Translations under genes and position numbers: made by a program
Shown here: positions 1-6,945 of the stretch, piece after piece
Numbering within the stretch: the stretch's first letter is position 1
Layout of the letters: each line of letters opens with the position of its first letter
The notes under the pieces: model-generated
What the model saw: only the letters and a program-made list of their open reading frames with translations
The model's database searches: none
What the model was told of the DNA's origin: nothing
Origin: Kiritimatiellota bacterium
GTDB taxonomy: Bacteria > Verrucomicrobiota > Kiritimatiellia > JAAZAB01
Length of the DNA: 19,902 nucleotides
Assembly (NCBI GenBank): GCA_008636095.1
Contig: VSJD01000120.1
Coordinates: forward strand, 1-19,902
Direction: 5' to 3'

Positions 1-2
1 AC

Positions 3-620
3 GTGGACCGGCATACCTGGCAATTTCCGCTGATTGTGCAAGCCAGCCAGGAACATGCCGGCATCGGCTTGGAGCGCGATTCGGTGGTTTATTCCAAAAA
101 TGCACTCCGCCACAAGGTGCGGCATATCCTCAAGACCTATCTTCAGCCGGCACTGGCCCAGCGGTTTCTACCGGGCCGGGAATTCAACGTGGGCATTCTC
201 GGCGGACGCAAGCCGTGCGTCCTGCCGTTGGCCGAGGTTAATTATTCGGAGTTGCCCCCTGATATTCCGCCGATCATGTCGTATGCCGCCAAGTGGCTGG
301 AGAACACCGTGGAATATAAGAAAACCAGTGTGATCTGTCCGGCACTGGTCGAGCCCGAGTTGGCGCGCGAGATCGGGCGGACGGCATTACGGTCGTTTCG
401 CGCCGTCAGCGGATGGGGGTATGGGCGTGTGGATATCCGCTTGGACACGGCTGGACAACCCCGCGTTTTGGAAGTGAACTGCAATCCATCGCTGGAGGAA
501 GATGTGGCCCTGGCGCGCTCCGCCGCGGCCACCGGCATTCAGTATCCCCAGCTTTTACAGATGATCATCAAGGCGGCGTTGGAACACACGCCCTTCGACG
601 TCGAAATTCCCATGCTGTAG
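3..620 (+). CDS. D-alanine-D-alanine ligase-like ATP-grasp protein, C-terminal part (5' truncated by window)
   Basis: The reading frame enters from the left edge, so this is only the last ~205 residues; the GTG at position 3 is an internal codon, not a demonstrated start. The visible part looks like the ATP-binding C-terminal half of a Ddl-type ATP-grasp enzyme. SQEHAGIGL (residues 15-23 from the edge) resembles the P-x-x-EGSSxGv nucleotide loop. FLPGREFNVGIL (56-66) matches the family's 'E-FxVgvl' strand. GRVDIRLD (141-148) and EVNCNPSLEED (157-167) carry the metal-binding Asp/Glu/Asn set (D144, E157, N159). Such enzymes join an amino acid or peptide to a carboxyl-phosphate intermediate using ATP. 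Ddl itself makes cell-wall D-Ala-D-Ala, but many bacteria carry divergent Ddl-like ligases of unknown substrate, and the unusual loop favours that here. It converges on the next gene across a long inverted repeat. Confidence 0.8.
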   Translation: MDRHTWQFPLIVQASQEHAGIGLERDSVVYSKNALRHKVRHILKTYLQPALAQRFLPGREFNVGILGGRKPCVLPLAEVNYSELPPDIPPIMSYAAKWLENTVEYKKTSVICPALVEPELAREIGRTALRSFRAVSGWGYGRVDIRLDTAGQPRVLEVNCNPSLEEDVALARSAAATGIQYPQLLQMIIKAALEHTPFDVEIPML

Positions 621-623
621 GAA

Positions 624-763
624 AGAGATCAGAAGTCAGCGATCAGAGGTCAGAAGGCAAGAGACAGGAGTTAGGAAGATAAAATTCCGATATTATCATT
701 CTCATTCTGACTTCTGCTTCGTATTTCTTATTTCTGACCTCTGATCGCTGACTTCTGATCTCT
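624..763. repeat. Perfect 32-bp inverted repeat between convergent genes
   Basis: Bases 624-655 are the exact reverse complement of 732-763, with a 76-nt spacer. Each arm is built of degenerate heptads such as CAGAAGT and CAGAGGT, and similar heptads continue into the spacer. It starts 3 nt after the left stop codon and ends 7 nt before the metallopeptidase stop, so a transcript from either side would fold into a 32-bp stem. A bidirectional terminator role is plausible, but there is no clear U-tract and the arms are long. A dispersed intergenic repeat is the alternative. Confidence 0.85.
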
Positions 764-770
764 CTCTTCC

Positions 771-1808
771 TTATTCCGTGAACCGGCCCATATAGGTGAC
801 GTCCATTGCCAGCGCGGTGGCCAGTGCGGTTACATCCATGAGGCGGTCTATTGCCGTTGTGCGGGGGAAGACCAGGCCCAACGCCTGTGTTCGATCTTCC
901 AATTTTGTGATAATGGTGCCGACGTCTTCACTGTCCAGACCCGACCAGCGCGCAACCCGGGCCAGCAGGTTGGCATGGTGCCGGCTGAGCAGTTCGTGCG
1001 CCGGCGAGCGATTGTGGCCGCGCGTGCGCCGGAATATATCGCGGAGCTTGTCGTCCACATAGCCTTGAGCGGCGGCGCGATAGCGTTTCGCGCGCTGGCC
1101 ATAATGCTCCGCCAGGAGCATCGTCATTTCCACAATGGGATTTTCCAGTTTGCCGCCCAAACAGCGCGCCGGCCGACTGTGCATATGCCGCATCAGTGAA
1201 TCCACATAACGAAGCTTGCGCAAGGCCGGCCATTGGCCATATTTCCGGCGCCAAGCCGAGCGGGGGGTCAACCATACGGCAAACGTTTCTGCAAAATCCT
1301 CGTCAGGATGCTTTTGCGCATAATGGCGGCCGTATTGGCTATGGGGAATATGCCAGACAAACTCGCGACTGGCCAGATTAGGCTGGAAGCTATCGCGATA
1401 GGGCTTGGAAAACCGCCCGAACATATCCGTCCAGTCAGTGCGCTCCCACAGGCGATAGGCATAGTTGACGGCGTGACCCGCTTCGTGGCGCAGGAACATC
1501 ATCAGGAGCTGATCGTCTTCCACTTCGCCGGTCTGCTCCTCCTCGATTTGGCGTAAGCGCTTGTCGGCCAAATAGAAAGGAATTCCGATCACCGGCACCT
1601 CGTCCGGGCATCCCCACGAATCCGTAAGATAGAAAGAGGGCTGAAAACGAAGTGCGCGAGCCGCAAACTCACGGCGAATCCGTTCCACCGGCGCCTCGAG
1701 GAGGGAGCCTTCGATAGTTAGGCCCAGGTCACAAACCCGGGTGTTGAGCAGTTCGTACCGGATGGTATTCCAGCTGTTAATAAGCGATGATGTGCGGGCC
1801 GCTGACAT
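771..1808 (-). CDS. Putative zinc metallopeptidase (Peptidase_Mx-like)
   Basis: This is a 345-residue protein with no signal peptide or membrane helix. It carries a classical zincin motif, RHEAGHAVN (H108, E109, H112), followed about 60 residues later by HPDEDFAETFAVWL (167-180), where E174 is the likely third zinc ligand. This spacing and the H-P-x-E-D-x-A-E-T pattern resemble the putative zinc-binding metallopeptidase family PF15887, recognised here from memory of the family. The usual N-terminal zinc-ribbon (PF10005) is not visible. Instead there is an N-terminal segment with a single Cys-Pro, and about 160 basic residues follow the active site. The ATG at 1808 has AAAGGG six bases upstream on the minus strand, supporting this start. 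The substrate is unknown. The gene ends just beside the 32-bp inverted repeat. Confidence 0.75.
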   Translation of the reverse strand: MSAARTSSLINSWNTIRYELLNTRVCDLGLTIEGSLLEAPVERIRREFAARALRFQPSFYLTDSWGCPDEVPVIGIPFYLADKRLRQIEEEQTGEVEDDQLLMMFLRHEAGHAVNYAYRLWERTDWTDMFGRFSKPYRDSFQPNLASREFVWHIPHSQYGRHYAQKHPDEDFAETFAVWLTPRSAWRRKYGQWPALRKLRYVDSLMRHMHSRPARCLGGKLENPIVEMTMLLAEHYGQRAKRYRAAAQGYVDDKLRDIFRRTRGHNRSPAHELLSRHHANLLARVARWSGLDSEDVGTIITKLEDRTQALGLVFPRTTAIDRLMDVTALATALAMDVTYMGRFTE

Positions 1809-1842
1809 TGTATGCCCTTTATGTTTTCATGCCATAGGCAGA

Positions 1843-1857
1843 CCCGCCGCTGGCGGG
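1843..1857. repeat. Short GC hairpin CCCGCC-GCT-GGCGGG
   Basis: This is a perfect 6-bp GC stem with a 3-nt loop, about 35 bases upstream of the metallopeptidase start and inside its probable leader. No U-run follows on either strand, so it is not a convincing terminator. Its sequence style matches the GC-rich hairpins near 6660-6920. Confidence 0.5.
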
Positions 1858-1959
1858 AAATGGTTGCGCAATACGGGCGTAGAATGTAAAATAAGCCCCG
1901 AGAATGTACGGAGTCGTCTTGTCCGCATTTTGTGCTTTTCAGATGCGTTGCGGGTGGGG

Positions 1960-1987
1960 ATTCTACTCTTAGGGTGATTGAGTTCAA
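1960..1987 (-). promoter_or_regulatory. Candidate sigma70-like promoter for the metallopeptidase
   Basis: Read on the minus strand, TTGAAC (1982-1987) and TAGAAT (1960-1965) are separated by 16 bases. They point toward the metallopeptidase start at 1808, implying a leader of about 145 nt. The leader contains the CCCGCC-GCT-GGCGGG hairpin at 1843-1857. Prediction by eye only. Confidence 0.3.
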
Positions 1988-2020
1988 GATTAATCGGTGG
2001 CGGATAAATAGGCAATGTCA

Positions 2021-2233
2021 ATGGTAACTATCCCGGGTTATGGGCCAAATTATGCGGGAATTGAATCTGCGCGCGCAGACGGGACAAACTATTATCGGCA
2101 TTGAACGGCAGGGCATATGATCATTAACCCGGAAGCAGATGAGACTTTTCAGCCGGGCGATCGCGTGATGCTGCTGGGAACCGGTGGGCAGATCGAAAAC
2201 GCCCGTGCGTGGCTGTGTGAAGACCGGGTCTGA
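2021..2233 (+). pseudogene. Frameshifted remnant of a TrkA-C (RCK_C) domain
   Basis: Conceptual translation from 2040 gives a segment containing ELNLRAQTGQTIIGIERQG. It then meets TGA at 2118. One frame over, from 2117, it continues with INPEADETFQPGDRVMLLGT and a final GQIENARAWL up to a stop at 2231-2233. Joined, this matches the whole RCK_C pattern (elnlRxxTGxxvvaIxRxg ... inPdxdtxlxpGDxlxxxGtxxqlexar) found at the C terminus of K+ uptake regulators and monovalent cation:proton antiporters. Upstream, a possible VTIPG strand lies in the second frame and stops soon appear, so the transporter or regulator part is missing. There are at least one and probably two frameshifts. This is decayed DNA or, less likely, an assembly indel in the tail of a deleted gene. 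Confidence 0.7.
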
Positions 2234-2260
2234 TTTAATGTTAAGGAATTTCAATCCATG

Positions 2261-2319
2261 GCGGTTCTATCGAACCGCGGCTACACCTGCTTGGTGTAGG
2301 CGCCGTTCGTGAGAACGGC
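2261..2319. repeat. Cluster of three consecutive 7-bp hairpins
   Basis: Three perfect 7-bp stems follow one another: GCGGTTC/GAACCGC (2261-2278, loop TATC), CTACACC/GGTGTAG (2281-2299, loop TGCTT) and GCCGTTC/GAACGGC (2302-2319, loop GTGA, a GNRA-type tetraloop if transcribed left to right). The first and third stems are near-copies of each other. The cluster lies 23 bases upstream of the AraC start codon, in the probable leader. It could be a structured leader, a terminator for the dead upstream gene, or one copy of a dispersed palindromic repeat. Confidence 0.75.
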
Positions 2320-2342
2320 ATAGTTACCGAAGGCCTAATTTT

Positions 2343-3287
2343 ATGCAAAGTTCCATTGAAAAGCAACCTAAGGCATCTTGGCCCGCACTTTGGCAAAAGT
2401 CCGGATCGTTTTTGATTGCCAAACAATGCGTTTTGCCGGCCTCTTTCCCGCCGATCGATATTTTCCCAGGCGCCAAAATTTGGGTGGGCGATGTCAGTTT
2501 TCTCCGGCTTGACGGGCGTTCACGCACCGTAAAGCACATGCACACGTCGCCGGATATATTTTATGTGAATCAGGGCAAAATGACGCTGCATGTTTATGGA
2601 CGGCGTGTTGTCGTGGAAGCGGGCAATATGATTCTCTTGCCCGCGGGCGTATTTCATTCGGTTGAATGCCGGAAGCCGGCGGAATATTATTGTGTCAATT
2701 ATATCGCGCGAATTGATGAAATCCATGACAAGCCCAAATCGAAACCTTGCGCGCGCTGGATGCTGTCGCCGCGGGTTATGATAGGACGAAACTCCGGAAA
2801 TTTGCGGCCGTTATTTGAGGCAATGTTGGAGAAAAAATTTCAGAAAAAAAGGGCGGGGATAAAAATCAGGTTAAACAAGCTGATCCAATCGATCGCGCTT
2901 GGATTTAAAGACAGCATTGAAATATCAAGGGATAAGAGGTCTGAAAAAGCGGGCGCGACAACCTATGACCGCCGCATTGCGGAGAGCGTCAGGTATATGC
3001 GCCGGAAAGACTTGGGGCGTTTCGATTTGGCCGAACTATGCCGGCATCGTATGGGGATGAGCCCAAGGAATTTTTCCCGCATTTTCAAGCGCGCTATGGG
3101 GTGTTCGCCACAAAAATACGTTTTACAGCTCAAAATGGAAAAAGCCCGGGCAATGCTGAATAAAAAGATTTCGGCCAAGATTGTGGCCGAAAAGCTTGGA
3201 TACGAAGACATTCATTCCTTTTACCGGGTGTTTCACAGGGCCACCGGACACGGCGTACTTGTCTGCCGCAGGGCACGTTCCGGATGA
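2343..3287 (+). CDS. AraC-family transcriptional regulator with N-terminal cupin domain
   Basis: This 314-residue protein has a cupin-like sensor (about 45-125). HMHTSPDIFYVNQGKM and GNMILLPAGVFHSVE are the two conserved cupin strands, with H65, H67 and H105 as possible metal or ligand contacts. The C-terminal AraC DNA-binding domain has two helix-turn-helix units (about 227-258, FDLAELCRHRMGMSPRNFSRIFKR; and 276-299, SAKIVAEKLGYEDIHSFYRVF). AraC/cupin proteins usually sense a sugar and activate catabolic genes. The obvious target is the DUF4838 gene 0.9 kb downstream, although a minus-strand gene pair lies between. AAGG lies about 10 bases before the ATG. The extreme C terminus is odd: after HRATGH the usual SPxxYR helix is replaced by GVLVCRRARSG, possibly the result of a late frameshift. 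Confidence 0.88.
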   Translation: MQSSIEKQPKASWPALWQKSGSFLIAKQCVLPASFPPIDIFPGAKIWVGDVSFLRLDGRSRTVKHMHTSPDIFYVNQGKMTLHVYGRRVVVEAGNMILLPAGVFHSVECRKPAEYYCVNYIARIDEIHDKPKSKPCARWMLSPRVMIGRNSGNLRPLFEAMLEKKFQKKRAGIKIRLNKLIQSIALGFKDSIEISRDKRSEKAGATTYDRRIAESVRYMRRKDLGRFDLAELCRHRMGMSPRNFSRIFKRAMGCSPQKYVLQLKMEKARAMLNKKISAKIVAEKLGYEDIHSFYRVFHRATGHGVLVCRRARSG

Positions 3288-3294
3288 CAGCCCC

Positions 3295-3750
3295 TTAATT
3301 TTTTTCAAAGTCTTCCAGTTTTTCAACGTCAAGCCGGTCCTGTGGACGATCAGCCGCCTTTTTGGCGCGGATCAAGGCGCTTCGCCCCATGATTCTGGCG
3401 GGAATACCGTCATAATCTATCAGACGGCTGTCAGCGAAGGCTTCCTCAAAAGAGACTCCTTTTACGGAAGTCAGAATATCAATACGGTTTGGCGCTATGC
3501 CGATTTGGTAAACCAAATCATTATCCAGGAAATCTTCCGCCTTGATCTCACGCGCCGGCGCGCCGAATTTCACCAATGCCCGATACACCTTTTGGGCGTT
3601 GTCTTGCGACGATCGCACCAGTATGTCCAGATCCTTGGTAAAACGCGGTTCCGTATAAGCAATGACGGCATACGCTCCGATGATCAGGTATTCAACGCTT
3701 TCGGCGTTCAATATGCTCAACAGATCTTTGAAGTCTGGATTCGCCGCCAT
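3295..3750 (-). CDS. MNT-type nucleotidyltransferase (DUF6036/AbiEii-like)
   Basis: This is a 151-residue protein starting MAANPDFKDLLSILN. An AAGGA motif nine bases upstream of the ATG at 3750 supports this start over an upstream in-frame extension. It has the minimal nucleotidyltransferase pattern: a strand and glycine turn, YLIIGAYAVIAY (21-32), then TKDLDILV (38-45) with the paired catalytic-type aspartates D40 and D42, and the family's C-terminal RPQDRLDVEKLE helix. Such proteins transfer a nucleotide to protein, RNA or a small molecule. Many act as toxins or partners in toxin-antitoxin-like pairs. The preceding small gene overlaps it by 59 bp, so the two are probably co-translated. It converges on the AraC gene with a 7-base gap. 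The actual substrate is unknown. Confidence 0.82.
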   Translation of the reverse strand: MAANPDFKDLLSILNAESVEYLIIGAYAVIAYTEPRFTKDLDILVRSSQDNAQKVYRALVKFGAPAREIKAEDFLDNDLVYQIGIAPNRIDILTSVKGVSFEEAFADSRLIDYDGIPARIMGRSALIRAKKAADRPQDRLDVEKLEDFEKN

Positions 3751-3919
3751 GTGTTTGTTCCTTAAACCATGCGATTTCGCCGACCATTTCCCAGGCTGCG
3801 ACAAGCTTCGCGCCCGTGGAAAACTTCCGCCAGAAATCAATGTTAAATTGTTTTTCTTCCGGCGAGCCGCGGCGGGCTTTAGATGTAACGATTCGGCATT
3901 TATTGTTCGGCATAATCAT
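3692..3919 (-). CDS. Small partner protein of the nucleotidyltransferase
   Basis: This is a 75-residue protein if translation begins at the ATG at 3919; an in-frame TTG at 3934 and a second ATG at 3913 are alternatives. GGAA lies about 10 bases upstream of the 3919 start. The sequence has the pattern FWRKFSTGAKLVAAWEMVGE then ESRLQRSVEHIERRKR. I recognise this general layout (an amphipathic 'W-R-x-L-S-x-x-x-R-L-x-x-A-W-E-M' helix and a basic 'R-L-x-R-S-V' tail) from short proteins that often precede nucleotidyltransferases. It overlaps the nucleotidyltransferase start by 59 bp in another frame. By analogy it may be an antitoxin-like or substrate-recruiting partner, but no function is shown by the sequence. 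Confidence 0.65.
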   Translation of the reverse strand: MIMPNNKCRIVTSKARRGSPEEKQFNIDFWRKFSTGAKLVAAWEMVGEIAWFKEQTHGGESRLQRSVEHIERRKR

Positions 3920-3982
3920 TTTACCGCGTTCCAAATCACTCTATCATTCTTGCATATCATTCAGCCGCTTACAAGAAGATTT

Positions 3983-3997
3983 ATCGCGCAACGCGAT
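3983..3997. promoter_or_regulatory. Palindrome ATCGCG-CAA-CGCGAT, candidate operator
   Basis: A perfect 6-bp inverted repeat with a 3-nt centre lies in the divergent region between the nucleotidyltransferase pair (minus) and DUF4838 (plus). It is about 65 bases upstream of the candidate -35 box for DUF4838. It could be a protein-binding site, or it could be chance. Confidence 0.3.
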
Positions 3998-4061
3998 TGC
4001 TCGTTAAATGTTGAACCGGCATGCTTGGCCGAATCTGTTACAATTTTGTCCGATCAGGCTA

Positions 4062-4090
4062 TTGCCTGTTTTGACGCGTTTATGAATAAT
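4062..4090 (+). promoter_or_regulatory. Candidate sigma70-like promoter for DUF4838
   Basis: TTGCCT (4062-4067) and AATAAT (4085-4090) are separated by exactly 17 bases. This places transcription start near 4097 and gives a leader of about 70 nt ending in GGGAGG (4153-4158), nine bases before the ATG. The -10 box matches the consensus in five of six positions. Confidence 0.45.
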
Positions 4091-4167
4091 GGTCGGCAGA
4101 TAGATATAGGTATCGGTCGGCTAAACTGTTTCTGAAATCGAAAATTCAAAATGGGAGGCAAGGCGTC

Positions 4168-6651
4168 ATGCGCATTCAACCAAGCACATCAAACTGGACA
4201 ATCGCAAAAATAATGACCGTTTGTTTTATTCTGTCCACCGGCGGGATATTTGCCGCAGACACGGTGAAAACAGGGAGTTCTATGAATTCGGAAATGGATA
4301 TTGCCAAGGCGGTTATTGTTGTGAGCAAGGATGCGTCAGCGCCGGAGGTTTTTGCTGCGGAAGAACTTTCAAAATATGTGGAGAAAATGTCTGGGGTAAA
4401 ACTGTCCATAGCGAAAGACAACGAAGCGGTGACGAATGAGAATTTAATATTCATCGGCACGTTGAAGAGCAACGACAAAATACAGGAGATCGTCAAGAAA
4501 AAGGAAATCAATGCTGATAAGCTGAACAAGGATCAGGATGGATTTATCATCAAGACCATCGGCAACAAGATGGTTTTGATGGGTAATAATCCGCGAAGCG
4601 CTTTATACAGCGTTTATGCCTTTCTGGAAAGACAGGGCTGTCTCTGGCCGGCGCCGGGCGAGGATTATGTTCCCGCTATAAAAAACATCCGTATTCAAGA
4701 CGTTGACGTGACTGAGCAAGCCGACCTTGGTTATAGGATCTGTTATGGTGGAGGATTCAACAGCATCGCATGGGTGGATTGGTTGGCAAAAAACAGGTGT
4801 AACTGGATACAGTTTTATGGTGGATCAAGTCCGAGCTTGGAAGAATGGAAGAAACAAAATATTGACATGGAACTTAAAAGGCGTGGAACCAAGGTGGCTT
4901 TTGGGTTGGACTATACGGTAACGCTTTTTCTCCCGGCATCGAAATATTACAAGGAACATCCGGAATATTATGCCTTGATGGATGGAAAAAGGATAAGGAG
5001 TATGGTGTGCGTTTCAAACCCGGACGTGATCAGATTGGAAGCTGAGAATATAATCGAATTCCTGAAAAATAATCCGGAAATCGGGATGATTACTTTAAGC
5101 GCGTGCGACGGTTATAATTGGTGCGATTGCGAGCAATGCATGAAACTTGATTCGCCTGTTATCAAATGTGTTCGCAACCCAAAACAGCGCTCAACATCCA
5201 ACTCGCATGCTATATTTCAGAATGAGGTGCTCAAGCGGGTGAACAAGGTGTTTCCGGATATTAAGTTTAACCCCACGGCCTACGCCGCATACGCGGAACC
5301 TTCCAGGGTGAAATCGCAGGATATGAGCAAAAACCTTTTATTCATGTTCACTTTTAATGGAAGATGCTCGTCCCATGCGATATGCGACAAGGATTGCGCC
5401 AGAAATCAGCCGTTTTATTCAGGCATAGAAGGATGGGCGAAGTGGTATGGCGATAAAAAAATGGTAATTCCATTCGACTTGAACTGCGGGATGGCCGCGC
5501 AGCGCGAATTACCATTAGCCATGCTCACCACGACGCCAAAAGACTTCCCCTACTATAAAGACTTTGGAGGAGTTGTGATATGGTTCCACGGGACTTTACC
5601 GGGCGCCAAGTATAACTGTAACTTACAATATGCCTTGAATGATTATGTAGCCATGCGATTGGCTTGGAACGTGAATGAAATCTTGGATAAAATACTGACG
5701 GACTATTTTGAAAAGTATTACGGGAAAGCCGGAAAATTTATGCGCGATTATTATATGGTCTGGGAAAATATTGCGCATCAAAGCGGCCGGCACTGTTCAG
5801 CCTGGGATGGCATGTTCCTTTTCACTTATGTGACGGAAAATGATGTTAAACAGTGCGAAAATAATCTGGCGATGGCTGAAAAGGCGTCCGAAAGCAAGGC
5901 GATAGCGGACAGAATCATGGATATGAAATACTATTTTGATTTTGTCAAAACCGCCCGCACAGCCGGAAGCAAGTTGGATTCTCTCCGGCGTTCCGCAAAA
6001 GCGGGCAATAATGATCGGACGCGTAAGGAAAAAGAGGAGTTATTGGTAATGTGCGCCAAATTATTGGAATCTGGGTATGGGGAGCGTTTGGTGTCGGACA
6101 TGTTAGTCGGAATAACAGCATTGGCGGGTAATGATGCAAACAGAAATTTTGTGTTTAACGGCTCGTTTGAATATGGTCGCATGGGCTGGAGCGGAAAAGA
6201 TAAAAATGGCCAAAAAATAGGCGCCATGGACACGAACGAGTTTCACCAAACCATGCCGCGCGGTGGCGGGCAATGCGTAAGATTTGACAATTCAAGTCCG
6301 AATAATACTTGTCGAATACAACAGAACGTGCTGATTAATAATCCTCTCCCGGATGGCAACTATTTTCCCAGGGAGCCCAAGCCGATAAAAATTTCCGGCT
6401 GGAGCAAGGCCAGGGATGTGAAAGGAAAGGGGCGCTATTGCATATATGTTGATTTTGAGTATGAAGATGGAACTCAATCATGCGCGCATGAGGTGGTGTT
6501 CGATCCCGGGACACATGACTGGCAATATGGCGAAAAAGTCTTCACCCCGGAGAAGTCCGTAAAGAGCGCCAGGGGCTTTATTTGGCTCGACCCTGCCGGC
6601 ACGGCGTGGTTTGACGATATTTGCCTTGAGGAGGTCAATCCTGCGAAATAA
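4168..6651 (+). CDS. Secreted DUF4838 glycoside-hydrolase-like protein with C-terminal CBM-like domain
   Basis: This 827-residue protein begins with a signal peptide (hydrophobic stretch about 12-28, likely cleavage after FAA, 30). The N-terminal domain (about 44-180) resembles the alpha/beta domain of GH67 alpha-glucuronidases and alpha-N-acetylglucosaminidases: APEVFAAEELSKYVEKMSG, then LIFIGT, then NPRSALYSVYAFLE and GCLWPAPGEDYVP. The central DUF4838 (PF16126-type) barrel follows (about 185-560), with a CDGYNWCDCEQC cluster (C313, C319, C321, C324). A helical segment (about 570-650) leads to a C-terminal beta-sandwich (about 659-823) beginning NFVFNGSFEYGRMGW, typical of CBM4/9/16-like carbohydrate-binding modules. 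The family is thought to act on polysaccharides or glycoproteins outside the cytoplasm, but its substrate is not established. GGGAGG lies nine bases before the ATG. The gene is noticeably AT-richer than its surroundings. Confidence 0.88.
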   Translation: MRIQPSTSNWTIAKIMTVCFILSTGGIFAADTVKTGSSMNSEMDIAKAVIVVSKDASAPEVFAAEELSKYVEKMSGVKLSIAKDNEAVTNENLIFIGTLKSNDKIQEIVKKKEINADKLNKDQDGFIIKTIGNKMVLMGNNPRSALYSVYAFLERQGCLWPAPGEDYVPAIKNIRIQDVDVTEQADLGYRICYGGGFNSIAWVDWLAKNRCNWIQFYGGSSPSLEEWKKQNIDMELKRRGTKVAFGLDYTVTLFLPASKYYKEHPEYYALMDGKRIRSMVCVSNPDVIRLEAENIIEFLKNNPEIGMITLSACDGYNWCDCEQCMKLDSPVIKCVRNPKQRSTSNSHAIFQNEVLKRVNKVFPDIKFNPTAYAAYAEPSRVKSQDMSKNLLFMFTFNGRCSSHAICDKDCARNQPFYSGIEGWAKWYGDKKMVIPFDLNCGMAAQRELPLAMLTTTPKDFPYYKDFGGVVIWFHGTLPGAKYNCNLQYALNDYVAMRLAWNVNEILDKILTDYFEKYYGKAGKFMRDYYMVWENIAHQSGRHCSAWDGMFLFTYVTENDVKQCENNLAMAEKASESKAIADRIMDMKYYFDFVKTARTAGSKLDSLRRSAKAGNNDRTRKEKEELLVMCAKLLESGYGERLVSDMLVGITALAGNDANRNFVFNGSFEYGRMGWSGKDKNGQKIGAMDTNEFHQTMPRGGGQCVRFDNSSPNNTCRIQQNVLINNPLPDGNYFPREPKPIKISGWSKARDVKGKGRYCIYVDFEYEDGTQSCAHEVVFDPGTHDWQYGEKVFTPEKSVKSARGFIWLDPAGTAWFDDICLEEVNPAK

Positions 6652-6659
6652 GGGAATCG

Positions 6660-6945
6660 GTAACTACGGCGGACAAGTCGGAGAACAGGCTGTCGCTTGC
6701 CCCTCGACTTGTCCCGCCGAAGCGGCTTCGCGCAGGGGGAAGCTCCTTGCGTGCCCCCCATAGCTCTTTGAGCGACGGTGGGAGCGTAGTAGTGGGGGCC
6801 GCCGTCAGTCTTTCCTCTTCTCCGGACTGTCGTCCCGCCGTCGTCCAAGCACTATGGCGGGCAGGCCGTTATCTGTCACCTGTCGCTTGCCCTCCGAAGC
6901 GCTCGGGCGAAGGAGGGTCCGCCCGCCGGGCCTGGGTAGTGGGGG
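6660..6945. repeat. Degenerate GC-rich repeat cluster
   Basis: Two related units can be seen. TGTCGCTTGCCC occurs at 6691-6702 and again at 6881-6892. Each copy is preceded by an ACTACGGCGGACAAG-like or ACTATGGCGGGCAGG-like block (6664-6678 and 6851-6865) and followed by a GAAGC-containing palindrome (6718-6731 and 6895-6910). GTAGTGGGGG is also repeated (6789-6798 and 6936-6945). The second unit runs into the 3' end of the CDF-domain remnant and supplies its odd C-terminal residues. This looks like a dispersed, non-coding repeat family of the host genome. Confidence 0.6.
6667..6719. repeat. GC-rich inverted repeat downstream of DUF4838
   Basis: CGGCGGACAAGTCG (6667-6680) pairs with CGACTTGTCCCGCCG (6705-6719), perfect except for one extra base in the right arm. 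It starts 15 bases after the DUF4838 stop, so it could end transcription, but no U-tract follows. The arm sequence recurs in degenerate form nearby (GCGGGCAGG at 6858-6866). Confidence 0.6.

Larger units (their letters stand above)
1809..2342. other. 534-base interval without an intact gene
   Basis: The interval separates the divergent metallopeptidase and AraC genes. It contains a candidate minus-strand promoter (1960-1987), a GC hairpin (1843-1857), a frameshifted TrkA-C domain remnant (2021-2233) and a cluster of three hairpins (2261-2319). I found no intact reading frame that looks like a gene and no tRNA-like or other RNA-gene signature. Confidence 0.7.

Noticed and set aside
624..763. 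CRISPR-like or IS-end interpretation of the 32-bp inverted repeat
   Set aside because: There is only one pair of arms, no regularly spaced repeats, no transposase in between (76-bp spacer), and no visible target-site duplication.
3181..3765. 194-codon plus-strand open frame after the AraC gene
   Set aside because: It is mostly antisense to the nucleotidyltransferase, whose motifs and ribosome-binding site are convincing.
6652..6868. Short open frames on both strands in the repeat cluster
   Set aside because: They are Arg/Pro/Ala-rich frames produced by GC-rich repeats, with no ribosome-binding site and no motif.
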